From NCBI GenBank assembly GCA_003389385.1, contig QQVM01000016.1, forward strand, positions 1 to 64,000: a DNA stretch of 64,000 nt, read 5' to 3'. The notes under the pieces are model-generated. The model was not told where the DNA came from and did not search any database. It worked only from the letters and a program-made list of their open reading frames with translations. This stretch comes from Bacteroidota bacterium (GTDB taxonomy: Bacteria > Bacteroidota > Bacteroidia > AKYH767-A > 2013-40CM-41-45). Below, piece after piece: positions 46,958 through 54,514 of the stretch (position 1 is the stretch's first letter; every line of letters begins with the position of its first letter). Position numbers and translations under genes: made by a program.

Positions 46958-47403
46958 TATCTGAAAACAAATCTTTTTGCAAGAAAATAATTATAACTGA
47001 TACCGATTGTGATTGAAACCAATGTTTTGATCACCAGATAATTCACACTCGTTAACTCTGTAAAAACAAATACAGCACCTGTGTTCAGAATCCAGCTTCC
47101 TGCTGCAACAAGTATATATCGGAACGCCTGCACCTGCACCGGTTTCTCACCGCGTCCAAAAACCCAGGATCTGCTCAGTATAAAAGCTGTCATGGCGCCT
47201 AATGCGGCTCCTGCACCAACGGCATGCAAATACCAAAACCCGAGAATTTCACTGAGTACGATGGTAGCTGTAAAATCCATACTCGTGGCACCAAGAGCGG
47301 TAACCTGAGCCCTGAGAAACCGCCGTAATCCGCCGTTATGAGCATGATCGACTGCGAGTGATTCTGCATGTATTTTTATTTCCCTGATCTTCATAAATGT
47401 CAT
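46957..47403 (-). CDS. GtrA-family membrane protein
   Basis: A 148-residue protein with four membrane segments of the GtrA fold: FLRAQVTALGATSMDFTATIVLSEIL (segment 1, with the Asp common to the family), then AMTAFILSRSWVFG with the conserved R-x-W-V/T-F and the C-terminal FLAKRFVF. GtrA proteins are thought to flip polyprenyl-linked sugars. Here its position between the PgpA-type phosphatase and DUF5686 suggests it moves a phosphoinositol or a decorated lipid across the inner membrane; that is inference. Start and stop overlap both neighbours. Confidence 0.85.
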   Translation of the reverse strand: MTFMKIREIKIHAESLAVDHAHNGGLRRFLRAQVTALGATSMDFTATIVLSEILGFWYLHAVGAGAALGAMTAFILSRSWVFGRGEKPVQVQAFRYILVAAGSWILNTGAVFVFTELTSVNYLVIKTLVSITIGISYNYFLAKRFVFR

Positions 47404-47855
47404 ATAAAGCAGAGGATTGCAAGTGTGAGTAAATTGGCTGCTATCCCTGCAACAATATCATCCAGCATAACGCCTGTAGCACCTCCAAGTTTTTCAGCTT
47501 TCCTAATTCCCAATGGCTTCACAATATCAAAGAATCTGAAGAGTGCAAGTGCAATGCAGTAATTCAGAATTCCTGCTGGAATCATGAAACATGCAATGGA
47601 CATGCCTGCTACTTCGTCTATCACTACGCGCGAAGGATCCTTACCCCATTCCGGCTGCACTTTACTCACAGAATAGAATCCTGCCATGACTATGACTGCT
47701 ATTATCAACAGTTGCAGTACAAAGCCAGGATCGAAATATTCTGCCATGAGATACCAGGCAGCCACTGTCAGGACAGATGCCCAGGTCCCCGGAGCAAGAG
47801 GCAAATAGCCGATGCCTAATGCAGTGGAGATGCTTTTTTCAATCCACAAATTCAT
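47400..47855 (-). CDS. PgpA-family phosphatase, probable PI-phosphate phosphatase
   Basis: A 151-residue membrane protein with the PgpA fold: STALGIGYLPLAPGTWASVL (N-terminal, GxGxxPxAPGTxGS pattern), VVIDEVAGM with the metal-binding acidic residues, FRFFDIVKPLGIRKAE and a GVMLDDIVAGI C-terminal motif. Canonical PgpA dephosphorylates phosphatidylglycerophosphate; in the Bacteroides inositol-lipid locus a PgpA relative dephosphorylates PI-phosphate. Given the neighbours, the second is more likely. It overlaps the inositol-phosphate synthase gene by 1 base and gtrA by 4 bases. Confidence 0.85.
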   Translation of the reverse strand: MNLWIEKSISTALGIGYLPLAPGTWASVLTVAAWYLMAEYFDPGFVLQLLIIAVIVMAGFYSVSKVQPEWGKDPSRVVIDEVAGMSIACFMIPAGILNYCIALALFRFFDIVKPLGIRKAEKLGGATGVMLDDIVAGIAANLLTLAILCFI

Positions 47856-49180
47856 CAGGCTTCTATGAATTCCTGATAATAATCAAGTCCAAGATGTGTG
47901 ATTAAATCCTCTCCCTTCAAATGTCTGAGGGTGTTTTCAAGCTTCATGAGTTGCTTGAATATGTCATGTTGCGGTGGAAGCCCTTTTGCAGTCTGAGGTG
48001 ATTTAAAATAGAAGGACAGCCATTCCTGTATACCACTCATGTTGGAACGTTGCGCCAGATCAAGAAACAATGCAAGGTCAAGCACGACTGGAGCTGCCAA
48101 TATTGAATCCCGGCAGAGGAAATTAATCTTAATCTGCATCTGATATCCAAGCCAGCCGGTGATGTCAATATTATCCCAGCTTTCCTTATTGTCTCCGTGC
48201 GGAGGATAATAATTGATTCTTACCTTATGGTAGAGTTCTTTGTACAGTTCAGGGTGGCGTTCCGGTTCAAGGATGTTTTCAAGCACACTAAGTTTACTCA
48301 CCTCCTTGGTTTTGAAACTTTCAGGATCATCAAGCACTTCGCCGTCGCGATTCCCCAGAATATTGGTTGAGAACCAACCGCGAATGCCTAATGAACGGGC
48401 TTTGAGTCCTGGTGCCAGAATTGTTTTCATCAGAGTTTGCCCAGTCTTGAAATCTTTACCTGCAATAGGAACATTCATTTTGTTTGCAAGTTCTTCGAGA
48501 GCATGACAGTCACAAGCAAGATTCGGAGCACCATTTGAAAACGGAACTCTCTCCATGATTGAAGCGTACGCGTAAATCATGGAAGGCGAAATTGAAGGAT
48601 TGTTTTCTTTAAGACCTTTTTCAAATGCCTCAAGAGTTTCATGTACCGCTCCGGGTTCGATGTATACCTCAGTAGATGCGCACCAAATCATCACTGCTCT
48701 GGAGCAGTCATTTTCACGCATGAAATTTCGGATGTCCTCTCGAAGAGCCTGAGCCTGATCCCATTTGTTGTCAATATTTTTGACATACTCCCCGTGCAGT
48801 TTCTTTACATAATTCGGATTAAAAACCGCTTTCATCGGCTTTATTTTTTCAAGCTCAGCTTTGATCCTGTGCAGGTGGCGGTATTCATCAAGGACACCGG
48901 CATGAATCGCGGATTCATATGCATTGTCTTCAAAAATGTCCCATGCACCGAATGCAATGTCTTTCAGATCAGCGAGTGGAACAAAATCTCTGACTAATGG
49001 GTGACGCTTTTCAGTTCTTTTGCCCAGACGAATTGTTCCAAGTTGAGAGTATGACCCGATAGGAAGATCCGTCCCATTGCGAATTGAGATGACTCCGGCA
49101 ATAAAAGTCGTTGAAACTGCGCCAAGTCCGACTGTAAGTACACCTAATTTCCCTTGTGCGGGTTTGATTTCTGCATTCAT
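47855..49180 (-). CDS. ino1: myo-Inositol-1-phosphate synthase
   Basis: A 441-residue NAD-dependent enzyme converting glucose-6-phosphate to inositol-phosphate. The Rossmann motif GVLTVGLGAVSTTFIAGV (about 13-30) binds NAD. Further markers are GxDFKTGQTLMKTILAPGLKARSLGIRGWFSTNILGNRDG (about 240-280), where the lysines act in the ring closure, and LDLALFLDLAQR near the C-terminus. It is the first enzyme gene after the TetR regulator (32-base gap) and heads a seven-gene run with overlaps or tiny gaps. Confidence 0.95.
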   Translation of the reverse strand: MNAEIKPAQGKLGVLTVGLGAVSTTFIAGVISIRNGTDLPIGSYSQLGTIRLGKRTEKRHPLVRDFVPLADLKDIAFGAWDIFEDNAYESAIHAGVLDEYRHLHRIKAELEKIKPMKAVFNPNYVKKLHGEYVKNIDNKWDQAQALREDIRNFMRENDCSRAVMIWCASTEVYIEPGAVHETLEAFEKGLKENNPSISPSMIYAYASIMERVPFSNGAPNLACDCHALEELANKMNVPIAGKDFKTGQTLMKTILAPGLKARSLGIRGWFSTNILGNRDGEVLDDPESFKTKEVSKLSVLENILEPERHPELYKELYHKVRINYYPPHGDNKESWDNIDITGWLGYQMQIKINFLCRDSILAAPVVLDLALFLDLAQRSNMSGIQEWLSFYFKSPQTAKGLPPQHDIFKQLMKLENTLRHLKGEDLITHLGLDYYQEFIEA

Positions 49181-49212
49181 AATGAGAGAGTGTTAAATGA
49201 TATATCAATGAT

Positions 49213-49869
49213 TTATATAAGTTGATTTATGTCTTCTTTCAATCCTGGCTCATGTGATGGTTGAAGATAATTCTCCAAAAGCTTTGAGGTCGCTTTCTTA
49301 TGCCTTTCAATGTAACTTTCAAATGCCTGTTCATTCTGATCGAACATTTCCAGAACCAAAGGCTTGGCAATAAAAGGGTAAGTGCTAAGGGAAAGAATGT
49401 TGACGAACAATGTTTCTGCGTCCACTTCTCTTACATTACCTAATTCAACTTCCTTTTCCAGCAATGCTTTAAAGTTTCTGAACAATTCATGCAATCTGCA
49501 TTTTCTGAGTTTCGCCAGGCATGATTCAGTTTCCTGATTCAATTCACTGAGTATAAAAAGTGAAAGCTTCGGGCATGCAAGGTGCGCATCCATTTCAGCT
49601 GAAATAAGTTTGCTGATTTTATCGGTCAGGCTGCCGGCACCGTTAAGAATAGCCTGAAGCTGAGAATAAAATTTATCAAGTTCATCTTCAAAGATGAGAA
49701 GAAAGAGATTTTCTTTTGTTTCATAGTAATAATGCAAAAGTGATTTGTTCAAATCAGCTTCTCTGGCAATATCCTGCATCCTGGCTCCGGCAAGTCCTTT
49801 TTCTAAAAAAATTTTTCTTGCTGCTTCCCTGATTCTTTGCTCAGTTGACATTGATTCCATGAAACTCAT
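49213..49869 (-). CDS. TetR-family transcriptional regulator
   Basis: A 218-residue regulator with an N-terminal helix-turn-helix (about 10-55: IREAARKIFLEKGLAGARMQDIAREADLNKSLLHYYYETKENLFLLIF) and a helical ligand domain. It is the first gene of the inositol-lipid run. The ligand could be a lipid or acyl-CoA, as for FadR/PfmR-type TetR members, but sequence alone does not tell. Starts at Met1, Met4 or Met7 (49869, 49860, 49851) are all possible. A 16-bp inverted repeat lies just upstream and suggests autoregulation. Confidence 0.92.
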   Translation of the reverse strand: MSFMESMSTEQRIREAARKIFLEKGLAGARMQDIAREADLNKSLLHYYYETKENLFLLIFEDELDKFYSQLQAILNGAGSLTDKISKLISAEMDAHLACPKLSLFILSELNQETESCLAKLRKCRLHELFRNFKALLEKEVELGNVREVDAETLFVNILSLSTYPFIAKPLVLEMFDQNEQAFESYIERHKKATSKLLENYLQPSHEPGLKEDINQLI

Positions 49870-49874
49870 AGGAT

Positions 49875-49890
49875 TTAACCAAGTGGTTAA
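49875..49890. promoter_or_regulatory. Putative TetR operator, perfect inverted repeat
   Basis: TTAACCA-AG-TGGTTAA: two perfect 7-bp arms with a 2-base centre. It begins 6 bases upstream of the regulator ATG and sits 4 bases downstream of the -7 box (49895-49902), so it covers the predicted transcription start. Binding would block initiation of the TetR gene and the co-directional lipid operon. Confidence 0.7.
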
Positions 49891-49894
49891 GCCG

Positions 49895-49902
49895 CAAAGT
49901 TA
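49895..49902 (-). promoter_or_regulatory. Promoter -7 box TAACTTTG of the TetR/inositol-lipid operon
   Basis: Minus-strand TAACTTTG fits TAnnTTTG; transcription would start near 49888, inside the inverted repeat. Confidence 0.6.
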
Positions 49903-50322
49903 TTAAGATTCACCGATTTAAAAAGTCGTAATTCTTAAAATAAACACAAAATTTCAGCAATTTAAAGTTGTGAAACTCAGAAAATTCCCAAATACCATAT
50001 CATGAACTGTCAGCATTCACTCATTCAAATTCCCCTATTGTAAGTTGATTCTTCAAAATCATTTACACCAAACCAATATATTACCGATCATGAAAATGGA
50101 ATTCATGACAAAGCAAATTGCTTTACAGAATTTCAAATCATACTTTATTCTGATAAAATTCTTTTCTTTGCATACATCAGATCCTCAGCATTTCTTATTC
50201 AACACAGGATATTTTTTCATTTAACCGGAGGAATGAAGCCATCCTGATGAAAGCCTGGTTCTGAACAGATTTTTTTAATTCCGGAATTCAGATTTGATTA
50301 ACCAACCAGCGAATAATAATTT
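49903..50322. other. 420-base intergenic region
   Basis: AT-rich, divergent between the TetR gene and the small envelope protein gene at 50323. Apart from the TetR promoter and operator at its left edge I see no gene, strong hairpin or repeat. Confidence 0.5.
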
Positions 50323-50823
50323 ATGAAAAGAATTTTTACTCTCCTCTTCCTTCTGTCAGCAATCAGCTTAGAAACATTTGCTCAGGCTCCGCTTCAAAAA
50401 GGTGAAAAGCAACTCAACGCCGGATTTGGTTTTTCCAATTGGGGACTGCCAATTTATGCCGGAGTTGATTTTGGTGTCCACCAGGATATTACTGTCGGAC
50501 CACAGATCTCATTCCGAAGTTACCGTGAGAAATTCAGGGACATCAGATACGGGCATACTATAATTGTGCTCGGTGCCACGGGAAATTATCACTTTAATAC
50601 TCTTTTAAATATTCCAAGTGAATGGAATGTGTATGCAGGTCTTAGCTTAGGTTACTTTATCTGGTCTTCACCATCTGCGTACATAGGCAGTCGCGGCTCC
50701 GGCATCGGACTTGATGCGCAGATTGGTGGCAGGTATTTCTTCAGCGATCAATTTGGACTTAACCTCGAATTCGGAGGAGGAACTACTGCAGGTGGAAAAA
50801 TTGGCATCACTTACAAGTTTTGA
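50323..50823 (+). CDS. Small outer-membrane beta-barrel protein
   Basis: A 166-residue protein with a signal peptide (MKRIFTLLFLLSAISLETFAQ). The mature part alternates short hydrophobic strands with Gly-rich turns (KQLNAGFGFSNWGLPIYAGVDFG, LSLGYFIWSSPSAY, GIGLDAQIGGRYFFSDQFGLNLEFGGGTTAGGKIGITYKF), ending in an aromatic residue (Phe), the usual barrel-insertion signal. It resembles the eight-strand OmpA/OmpW-like barrels. Function unknown. Monocistronic. Confidence 0.78.
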   Translation: MKRIFTLLFLLSAISLETFAQAPLQKGEKQLNAGFGFSNWGLPIYAGVDFGVHQDITVGPQISFRSYREKFRDIRYGHTIIVLGATGNYHFNTLLNIPSEWNVYAGLSLGYFIWSSPSAYIGSRGSGIGLDAQIGGRYFFSDQFGLNLEFGGGTTAGGKIGITYKF

Positions 50824-50938
50824 GTCAGAGATTAATCACTTAGATTAAAAATAAATATTTATCACATGGAGTCCAGGAACCATTTCAAACGGGGTGTATT
50901 CCGAAAAACCAAATGAGTAGGATTTAAATTAAATTCTT

Positions 50939-51232
50939 ATGAAAAAAAACGTGCAAAGATTAATCATGTTTTTAAGTGTTTCATTCTTCCTTACAGGATG
51001 TTATACTTATGAAATGTCAGTTGGAAAAGGTGCGCAGTCAGGAGTGGAAGTTAAAAAAATGAATCATTACCTGATTTACGGCTTAGCTCCAATCGCAGTA
51101 TCGAATCCCAAGGATATGGCCGGAGGAGCTGAGAATTACAATGTAAAAATCCAGCACACATTCATCGATGGATTGATTAATGCCATCACTTTCGGTATCT
51201 ATACACCAACCACAACCACAGTAACCAAGTAA
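50939..51232 (+). CDS. Bor-like lipoprotein
   Basis: A 97-residue lipoprotein with a lipobox at LTGC (Cys21). The C-terminal half, GGAENYNVKIQHTFIDGLI followed by NAITFGIYTP, matches the Bor/Iss family of phage lambda and E. coli, where the corresponding stretch is GGAENVV...TFVNGLLGFITLGIYTP; the middle HYLIYGLAPI parallels HHFFVSGIG. Bor raises serum resistance in E. coli. In Bacteroidota its role is unknown. No phage genes are nearby. A strong terminator follows the stop. Confidence 0.82.
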   Translation: MKKNVQRLIMFLSVSFFLTGCYTYEMSVGKGAQSGVEVKKMNHYLIYGLAPIAVSNPKDMAGGAENYNVKIQHTFIDGLINAITFGIYTPTTTTVTK

Positions 51233-51240
51233 TTTACTCA

Positions 51241-51280
51241 AATGAGCCTGCTGCTTAAAAATAGCAGGCTCATTTTGCTT
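51241..51280 (+). terminator. Intrinsic terminator of the Bor-like gene
   Basis: AATGAGCCTGCT (51241-51252) and AGCAGGCTCATT (51263-51274) form a perfect 12-bp stem with a 10-base loop, followed by TTGCTTTT. Confidence 0.85.
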
Positions 51281-51293
51281 TTAAGCCAGCTCC

Positions 51294-51482
51294 ATGCGCA
51301 AGTTTCTTTTTTATAGCGGAATATTTATTGCTTTTATTTCCCTGATTTCAATCATTCAATATGGACCCGGATTCAATAGTTTTTCTGAATACGGCCAAGG
51401 TTATTTTTTTGGCAAAATTATCATGCTGATTTTTGGATTGGCGCTTGTATTCATTTTCAGAAAGCCTAAACTCAAAAGCTGA
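51294..51482 (+). CDS. Small two-segment membrane protein
   Basis: A 62-residue protein with two hydrophobic segments (about 4-22 and 37-54) and a basic C-terminus (FRKPKLKS). Hydrophobicity pattern and codon use look real, but there is no domain match and the gene is short. It starts just after a terminator, so it would need its own promoter, which I do not see. Confidence 0.5.
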   Translation: MRKFLFYSGIFIAFISLISIIQYGPGFNSFSEYGQGYFFGKIIMLIFGLALVFIFRKPKLKS

Positions 51483-51668
51483 GGAGAATCCCGGCATTCT
51501 GTCACTTATAACCCGGGAATTTCAAATTAAAGTTTGGCTCTTCCTCTAATTTCAGATACCGATTAAATTAAACCTGGGTGATTTTTCACTCTTGAATAAA
51601 TCCTTTTCATAACTTTCAATGACACTTGAAAAAATGCTGATAATCAAAAACATATAGGCTACAAAAAA

Positions 51669-51696
51669 AAATACCTGCGATTACTCGCAGGTATTT
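51669..51696 (-). terminator. Terminator of tRNA-Lys
   Basis: On the minus strand AAATACCTGCGA (51696-51685) pairs with TCGCAGGTATTT (51680-51669) over 12 bp around a GTAA tetraloop, then runs into a T-tract (A-run at 51662-51670 on the plus strand). It lies 10 bases after the encoded CCA of the tRNA. Confidence 0.85.
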
Positions 51697-51705
51697 GGCT
51701 TTCTT

Positions 51706-51781
51706 TGGTGATCCCGCTGGGACTCGAACCCAGGGCCCATACATTAAAAGTGTATTGCTCTACCAACTGAGCTACGGAATC
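51706..51781 (-). tRNA. tRNA-Lys (anticodon TTT)
   Basis: Read on the minus strand the cloverleaf is complete: 7-bp acceptor stem GATTCCG/CGGGATC with one G-T pair, D arm GCTC-AGTTGGTA-GAGC, anticodon arm ATACA-CTTTTAA-TGTAT with anticodon TTT, a 5-base variable loop, T arm CTGGG-TTCGAGT-CCCAG, discriminator A and an encoded CCA (51706-51708). A terminator follows. Confidence 0.95.
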
Positions 51782-51885
51782 ATTTTAGCTGCGGAAAGCG
51801 GGTGCAAAAATAACAATCTTACAGATAATCCAACAAATAATTTTATTTTTTTTCATATTCATCTTCAAAAGAAAATTCAATTAAA

Positions 51886-52446
51886 ATGGCCAGAACTCCT
51901 TCAAACATGATAAGACTCGGCACTGTCATGCCTGAGTTTGAACTTCCGGATGTGAGAACAGGAATACTCTTCAGATCAGCTGACATCAGTCCTGCAACTG
52001 TCGTTTGTGTAAGCTTCATTTGCAATCATTGCCCTTACGTAAAACACATACTTGAGGGATTTTTGGAAATGACAAAAAAGTTCGACCCCGATTTGGTTCA
52101 ATTCGTATGCATTTCATCGAATGATGCCATTGCATATCCTGAAGATTCACCGGAACAAATGAAACGACTCGCTGCTGAAAAGAATTTCCAATTCCCATAT
52201 CTGTATGATGAAAGCCAGGAAGTAGCAAGGATTTTTCAGGCAGCCTGCACACCTGACTTTTTCCTTTTCGATAAGTCTGGGAAACTGGCCTACCGCGGAC
52301 AAATGGATGATTCGCGTCCCGGCAACAATATTCCGGTAAGCGGAGATGATCTTTCTGCAGCGATTGAAGCCTTGTCTGAAGGAAAAGATGTAAGTGCAAT
52401 TCAAAAGCCAAGCATTGGATGCAACATTAAATGGAAAGTCGAATAA
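51886..52446 (+). CDS. Thioredoxin-family / peroxiredoxin-like protein
   Basis: A 186-residue thioredoxin-fold protein without a signal peptide. The CxxC motif is Cys46-Cys49 in FICNHCPYVKHI. LGTVMPEFELPDVRTG at the N-terminus and the FLFDKSGKLAYRGQMDD segment (about 127-143) match the AhpC/TSA-redoxin family with a CNHC centre that is common in Bacteroidota and cyanobacteria. It probably acts as a cytoplasmic thiol reductase or peroxidase. It is followed after 3 bases by a GNAT gene. Confidence 0.87.
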   Translation: MARTPSNMIRLGTVMPEFELPDVRTGILFRSADISPATVVCVSFICNHCPYVKHILEGFLEMTKKFDPDLVQFVCISSNDAIAYPEDSPEQMKRLAAEKNFQFPYLYDESQEVARIFQAACTPDFFLFDKSGKLAYRGQMDDSRPGNNIPVSGDDLSAAIEALSEGKDVSAIQKPSIGCNIKWKVE

Positions 52447-52449
52447 GAC

Positions 52450-52896
52450 ATGGAAAAAAATAAAACGCATACGGTTAATGAAGCACTGGGCACAGATGAA
52501 ATCAACGCATGCTTTGAAACTATGCAAGCATTGAGACCGCATCTTGTAAGGGAAAAATTTGCAGAGAAAATAAAAGCAATGCAAAGCTCAGGATATCGCA
52601 TGATATATGTAAAAGGAAACAACACTGTACCTGCTGTGGCAGGTTTTAGGTTTTCAGAACATTTAGCATGGGGTAAAATAATCTATATTGATGATCTCAG
52701 CACGCATCCGGATTTCAGAGGAAAAGGATTTGCCACTGCCCTTCTCGACTATATTTTAATTCAGGCCAAATCAGCCGGATGTAAACAGATTCACCTGGAT
52801 TCGGGTTGCGGCCCACAGCGTTATGATGCTCATCGCCTCTATCTGAAGTATGGATTCAATATTAGCAGCCATCACTTTACCCTGGATCTGAAGTAA
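52450..52896 (+). CDS. GNAT N-acetyltransferase
   Basis: A 148-residue GNAT domain. The acetyl-CoA site is DLSTHPDFRGKGFATALLDYI (about 80-100) with the RGKGFA pyrophosphate loop; HLDSGCGPQRYDAHRLYLKYGFNI is the conserved C-terminal strand/helix. Substrate unknown. It is probably in an operon with the thioredoxin-like gene (3-base gap). Confidence 0.9.
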   Translation: MEKNKTHTVNEALGTDEINACFETMQALRPHLVREKFAEKIKAMQSSGYRMIYVKGNNTVPAVAGFRFSEHLAWGKIIYIDDLSTHPDFRGKGFATALLDYILIQAKSAGCKQIHLDSGCGPQRYDAHRLYLKYGFNISSHHFTLDLK

Positions 52897-52972
52897 AGTG
52901 ATTTTTTTTCTGACTATGATTAAACCAAAGTTGAATCGTGAGGTCAGACCTTACAATTCAACAAATAACATC

Positions 52973-53815
52973 ATGAAAAAAATTCACCTTAATCTCAAAT
53001 GCACCCTGCCTGCGGCTGCAATATTATTTGTCAGCTTCTTTTCAGCCTGTAAAAAAGAATCTTCTGATCCTGCAGACGATTTTCAGACTTCTTCACAGGA
53101 AATTGGACTTATGGAAAGTATGAACACTGAAGTAGATAACATGGTGGCACAGGCTTCCCAGAACGGAACAATCAACATGCGGATTTCTGGTAATGAAGAT
53201 CAATATTCTATGAGTTCATGCGCGGTGATTACAAATGACACTGTGAATGGTGTCCTCACAATCGACTTTGGAAGTGGCTGCACAGGCCGTGATGGTCGTG
53301 TGAGAAGCGGAAAAATAATTATCACACATTCAGGAGGCAGATATTTTGATCCGGGCTCCACACGTTCTGTCACCTTCGATAATTTTTTCGTTGACAGCAC
53401 ACAGATTGAAGGAAGCAGAACGGTAGTGAATAACGGATTTAACTCTTCTGGAAACATGAACTGGACCATCACAGCCACAAACATGAAGATCACAAGACCG
53501 AATGGTAACTGGAGAAGCTGGAACGGACAGAGGACAAGGGAAATGACAGCCGGCTACGGCGATTCCACCTGGGTAAATGACGTATATCTCATCAACGGAA
53601 GTGGAAGCGGAACCGACCACCATGGAAACACATTCAGCACAGTAACAAGTAATCTTGTGCGTGATAATTCCTGTCACTGGATTATCAGCGGTACAATCAC
53701 CTTCACTCCTTCAAACAGACCTCAGCGCATCATTGATTTCGGAAACGGAAGCTGCGATGATCTGGCTACCGTTACAAGCAACGGTGTCACAAGGACAATT
53801 CATCTGCGCAGATAG
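52973..53815 (+). CDS. Lipoprotein of unknown function
   Basis: A 280-residue lipoprotein from the ATG at 52973: basic N-terminus, hydrophobic core and lipobox FSAC (Cys26) followed by KKESSDPADDF. The body is beta-rich and Ser/Thr/Gly/Asn-rich (CAVITNDTVNGVLTIDFGSGCTGRDGRVRSGKIIIT and, later, TFTPSNRPQRIIDFGNGSCDDLATVTSNG), with two similar halves each containing an xDFGxGxC segment. This internal similarity suggests a duplicated domain. A C-x-C pairing of cysteines is possible. Upstream in-frame ATGs would lie before the signal peptide and are unlikely. No named family. Confidence 0.7.
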   Translation: MKKIHLNLKCTLPAAAILFVSFFSACKKESSDPADDFQTSSQEIGLMESMNTEVDNMVAQASQNGTINMRISGNEDQYSMSSCAVITNDTVNGVLTIDFGSGCTGRDGRVRSGKIIITHSGGRYFDPGSTRSVTFDNFFVDSTQIEGSRTVVNNGFNSSGNMNWTITATNMKITRPNGNWRSWNGQRTREMTAGYGDSTWVNDVYLINGSGSGTDHHGNTFSTVTSNLVRDNSCHWIISGTITFTPSNRPQRIIDFGNGSCDDLATVTSNGVTRTIHLRR

Positions 53816-53832
53816 TCCTGCTGACGCAAAAG

Positions 53833-53862
53833 AAAAAACGCCGGAGATTCCGGCGTTTTTTT
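53833..53862. terminator. Bidirectional intrinsic terminator
   Basis: AAAAAACGCCGGA (53833-53845) pairs with TCCGGCGTTTTTT (53849-53861) around a 3-base loop. The symmetrical A and T arms let it serve both the lipoprotein gene ending at 53815 (plus strand) and the AlgH-type gene ending at 53864 (minus strand). Confidence 0.88.
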
Positions 53863-53863
53863 A

Positions 53864-54460
53864 TCAATTGATTCCGGGATCTTCCGGAAAATCATTCATG
53901 ATGCCATACACATGTCCCATCCTCTTCAGCACATTTCCCCAAACAACAGTGGGCTCTTCAATCAGAAGTGAATAAATGTCGGCTTCTGTGATCCACCAGT
54001 TTTCTCCTTTCATCTCTTCCTCCAATTGTTTAGGACTCCAGGCTGAATAACCTGCAAGAAACTTAATCTGGTTTTCAGAAACAGCACCTGCTTCAATCAT
54101 GGCTTTCAATTGGGAATAATTTCCTCCCCAATAAACTCCTTCAGTGATTTTATGGCTTCCTTCAAGCTCAGGAAGTGAATGGATATAGTAAATTGAATCC
54201 AGCCGAATGGGCCCTCCCCAATAAATATGCACATCAAACTCAGGAAAATCTTCCAGCGCCTCATGAATCTTCAATGGCGTTGGTTTATTGATGATGAAAC
54301 CTATGGATCCCTTGCGGTTATGCTGGCTAAGAACTATTACTGAACGCTTAAAACTAGGTTCAGGATTGAACGGCTCTGAGATCAGCAAAGCGCCTACTTT
54401 GGGTTTCGGCAAATTCCGGGATTTCTTCTTCTTAGCCATCTGGGGGTCATCCTTTAACAT
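53864..54460 (-). CDS. YqgE/AlgH family protein (UPF0301)
   Basis: A 198-residue cytoplasmic protein with VGALLISEPFNPEPSFKRSVIVLSQHNRKGSIGFIINKPT (about 22-61), YWGGPIRLDSIYYIH and GYSAWSPKQLEEEM (about 146-160), the UPF0301 family. Its biochemical role is not settled; in Pseudomonas AlgH has been linked to alginate regulation. An internal ATG at 54439 (MAKKKK) is an equally possible start. It converges on the lipoprotein gene through a shared terminator. Confidence 0.88.
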   Translation of the reverse strand: MLKDDPQMAKKKKSRNLPKPKVGALLISEPFNPEPSFKRSVIVLSQHNRKGSIGFIINKPTPLKIHEALEDFPEFDVHIYWGGPIRLDSIYYIHSLPELEGSHKITEGVYWGGNYSQLKAMIEAGAVSENQIKFLAGYSAWSPKQLEEEMKGENWWITEADIYSLLIEEPTVVWGNVLKRMGHVYGIMNDFPEDPGIN

Positions 54461-54514
54461 AAGAAATCAGAAAAATGTTCCGCTAGTGCAAAACAGAAAA
54501 GTTAATTTTTCAGT

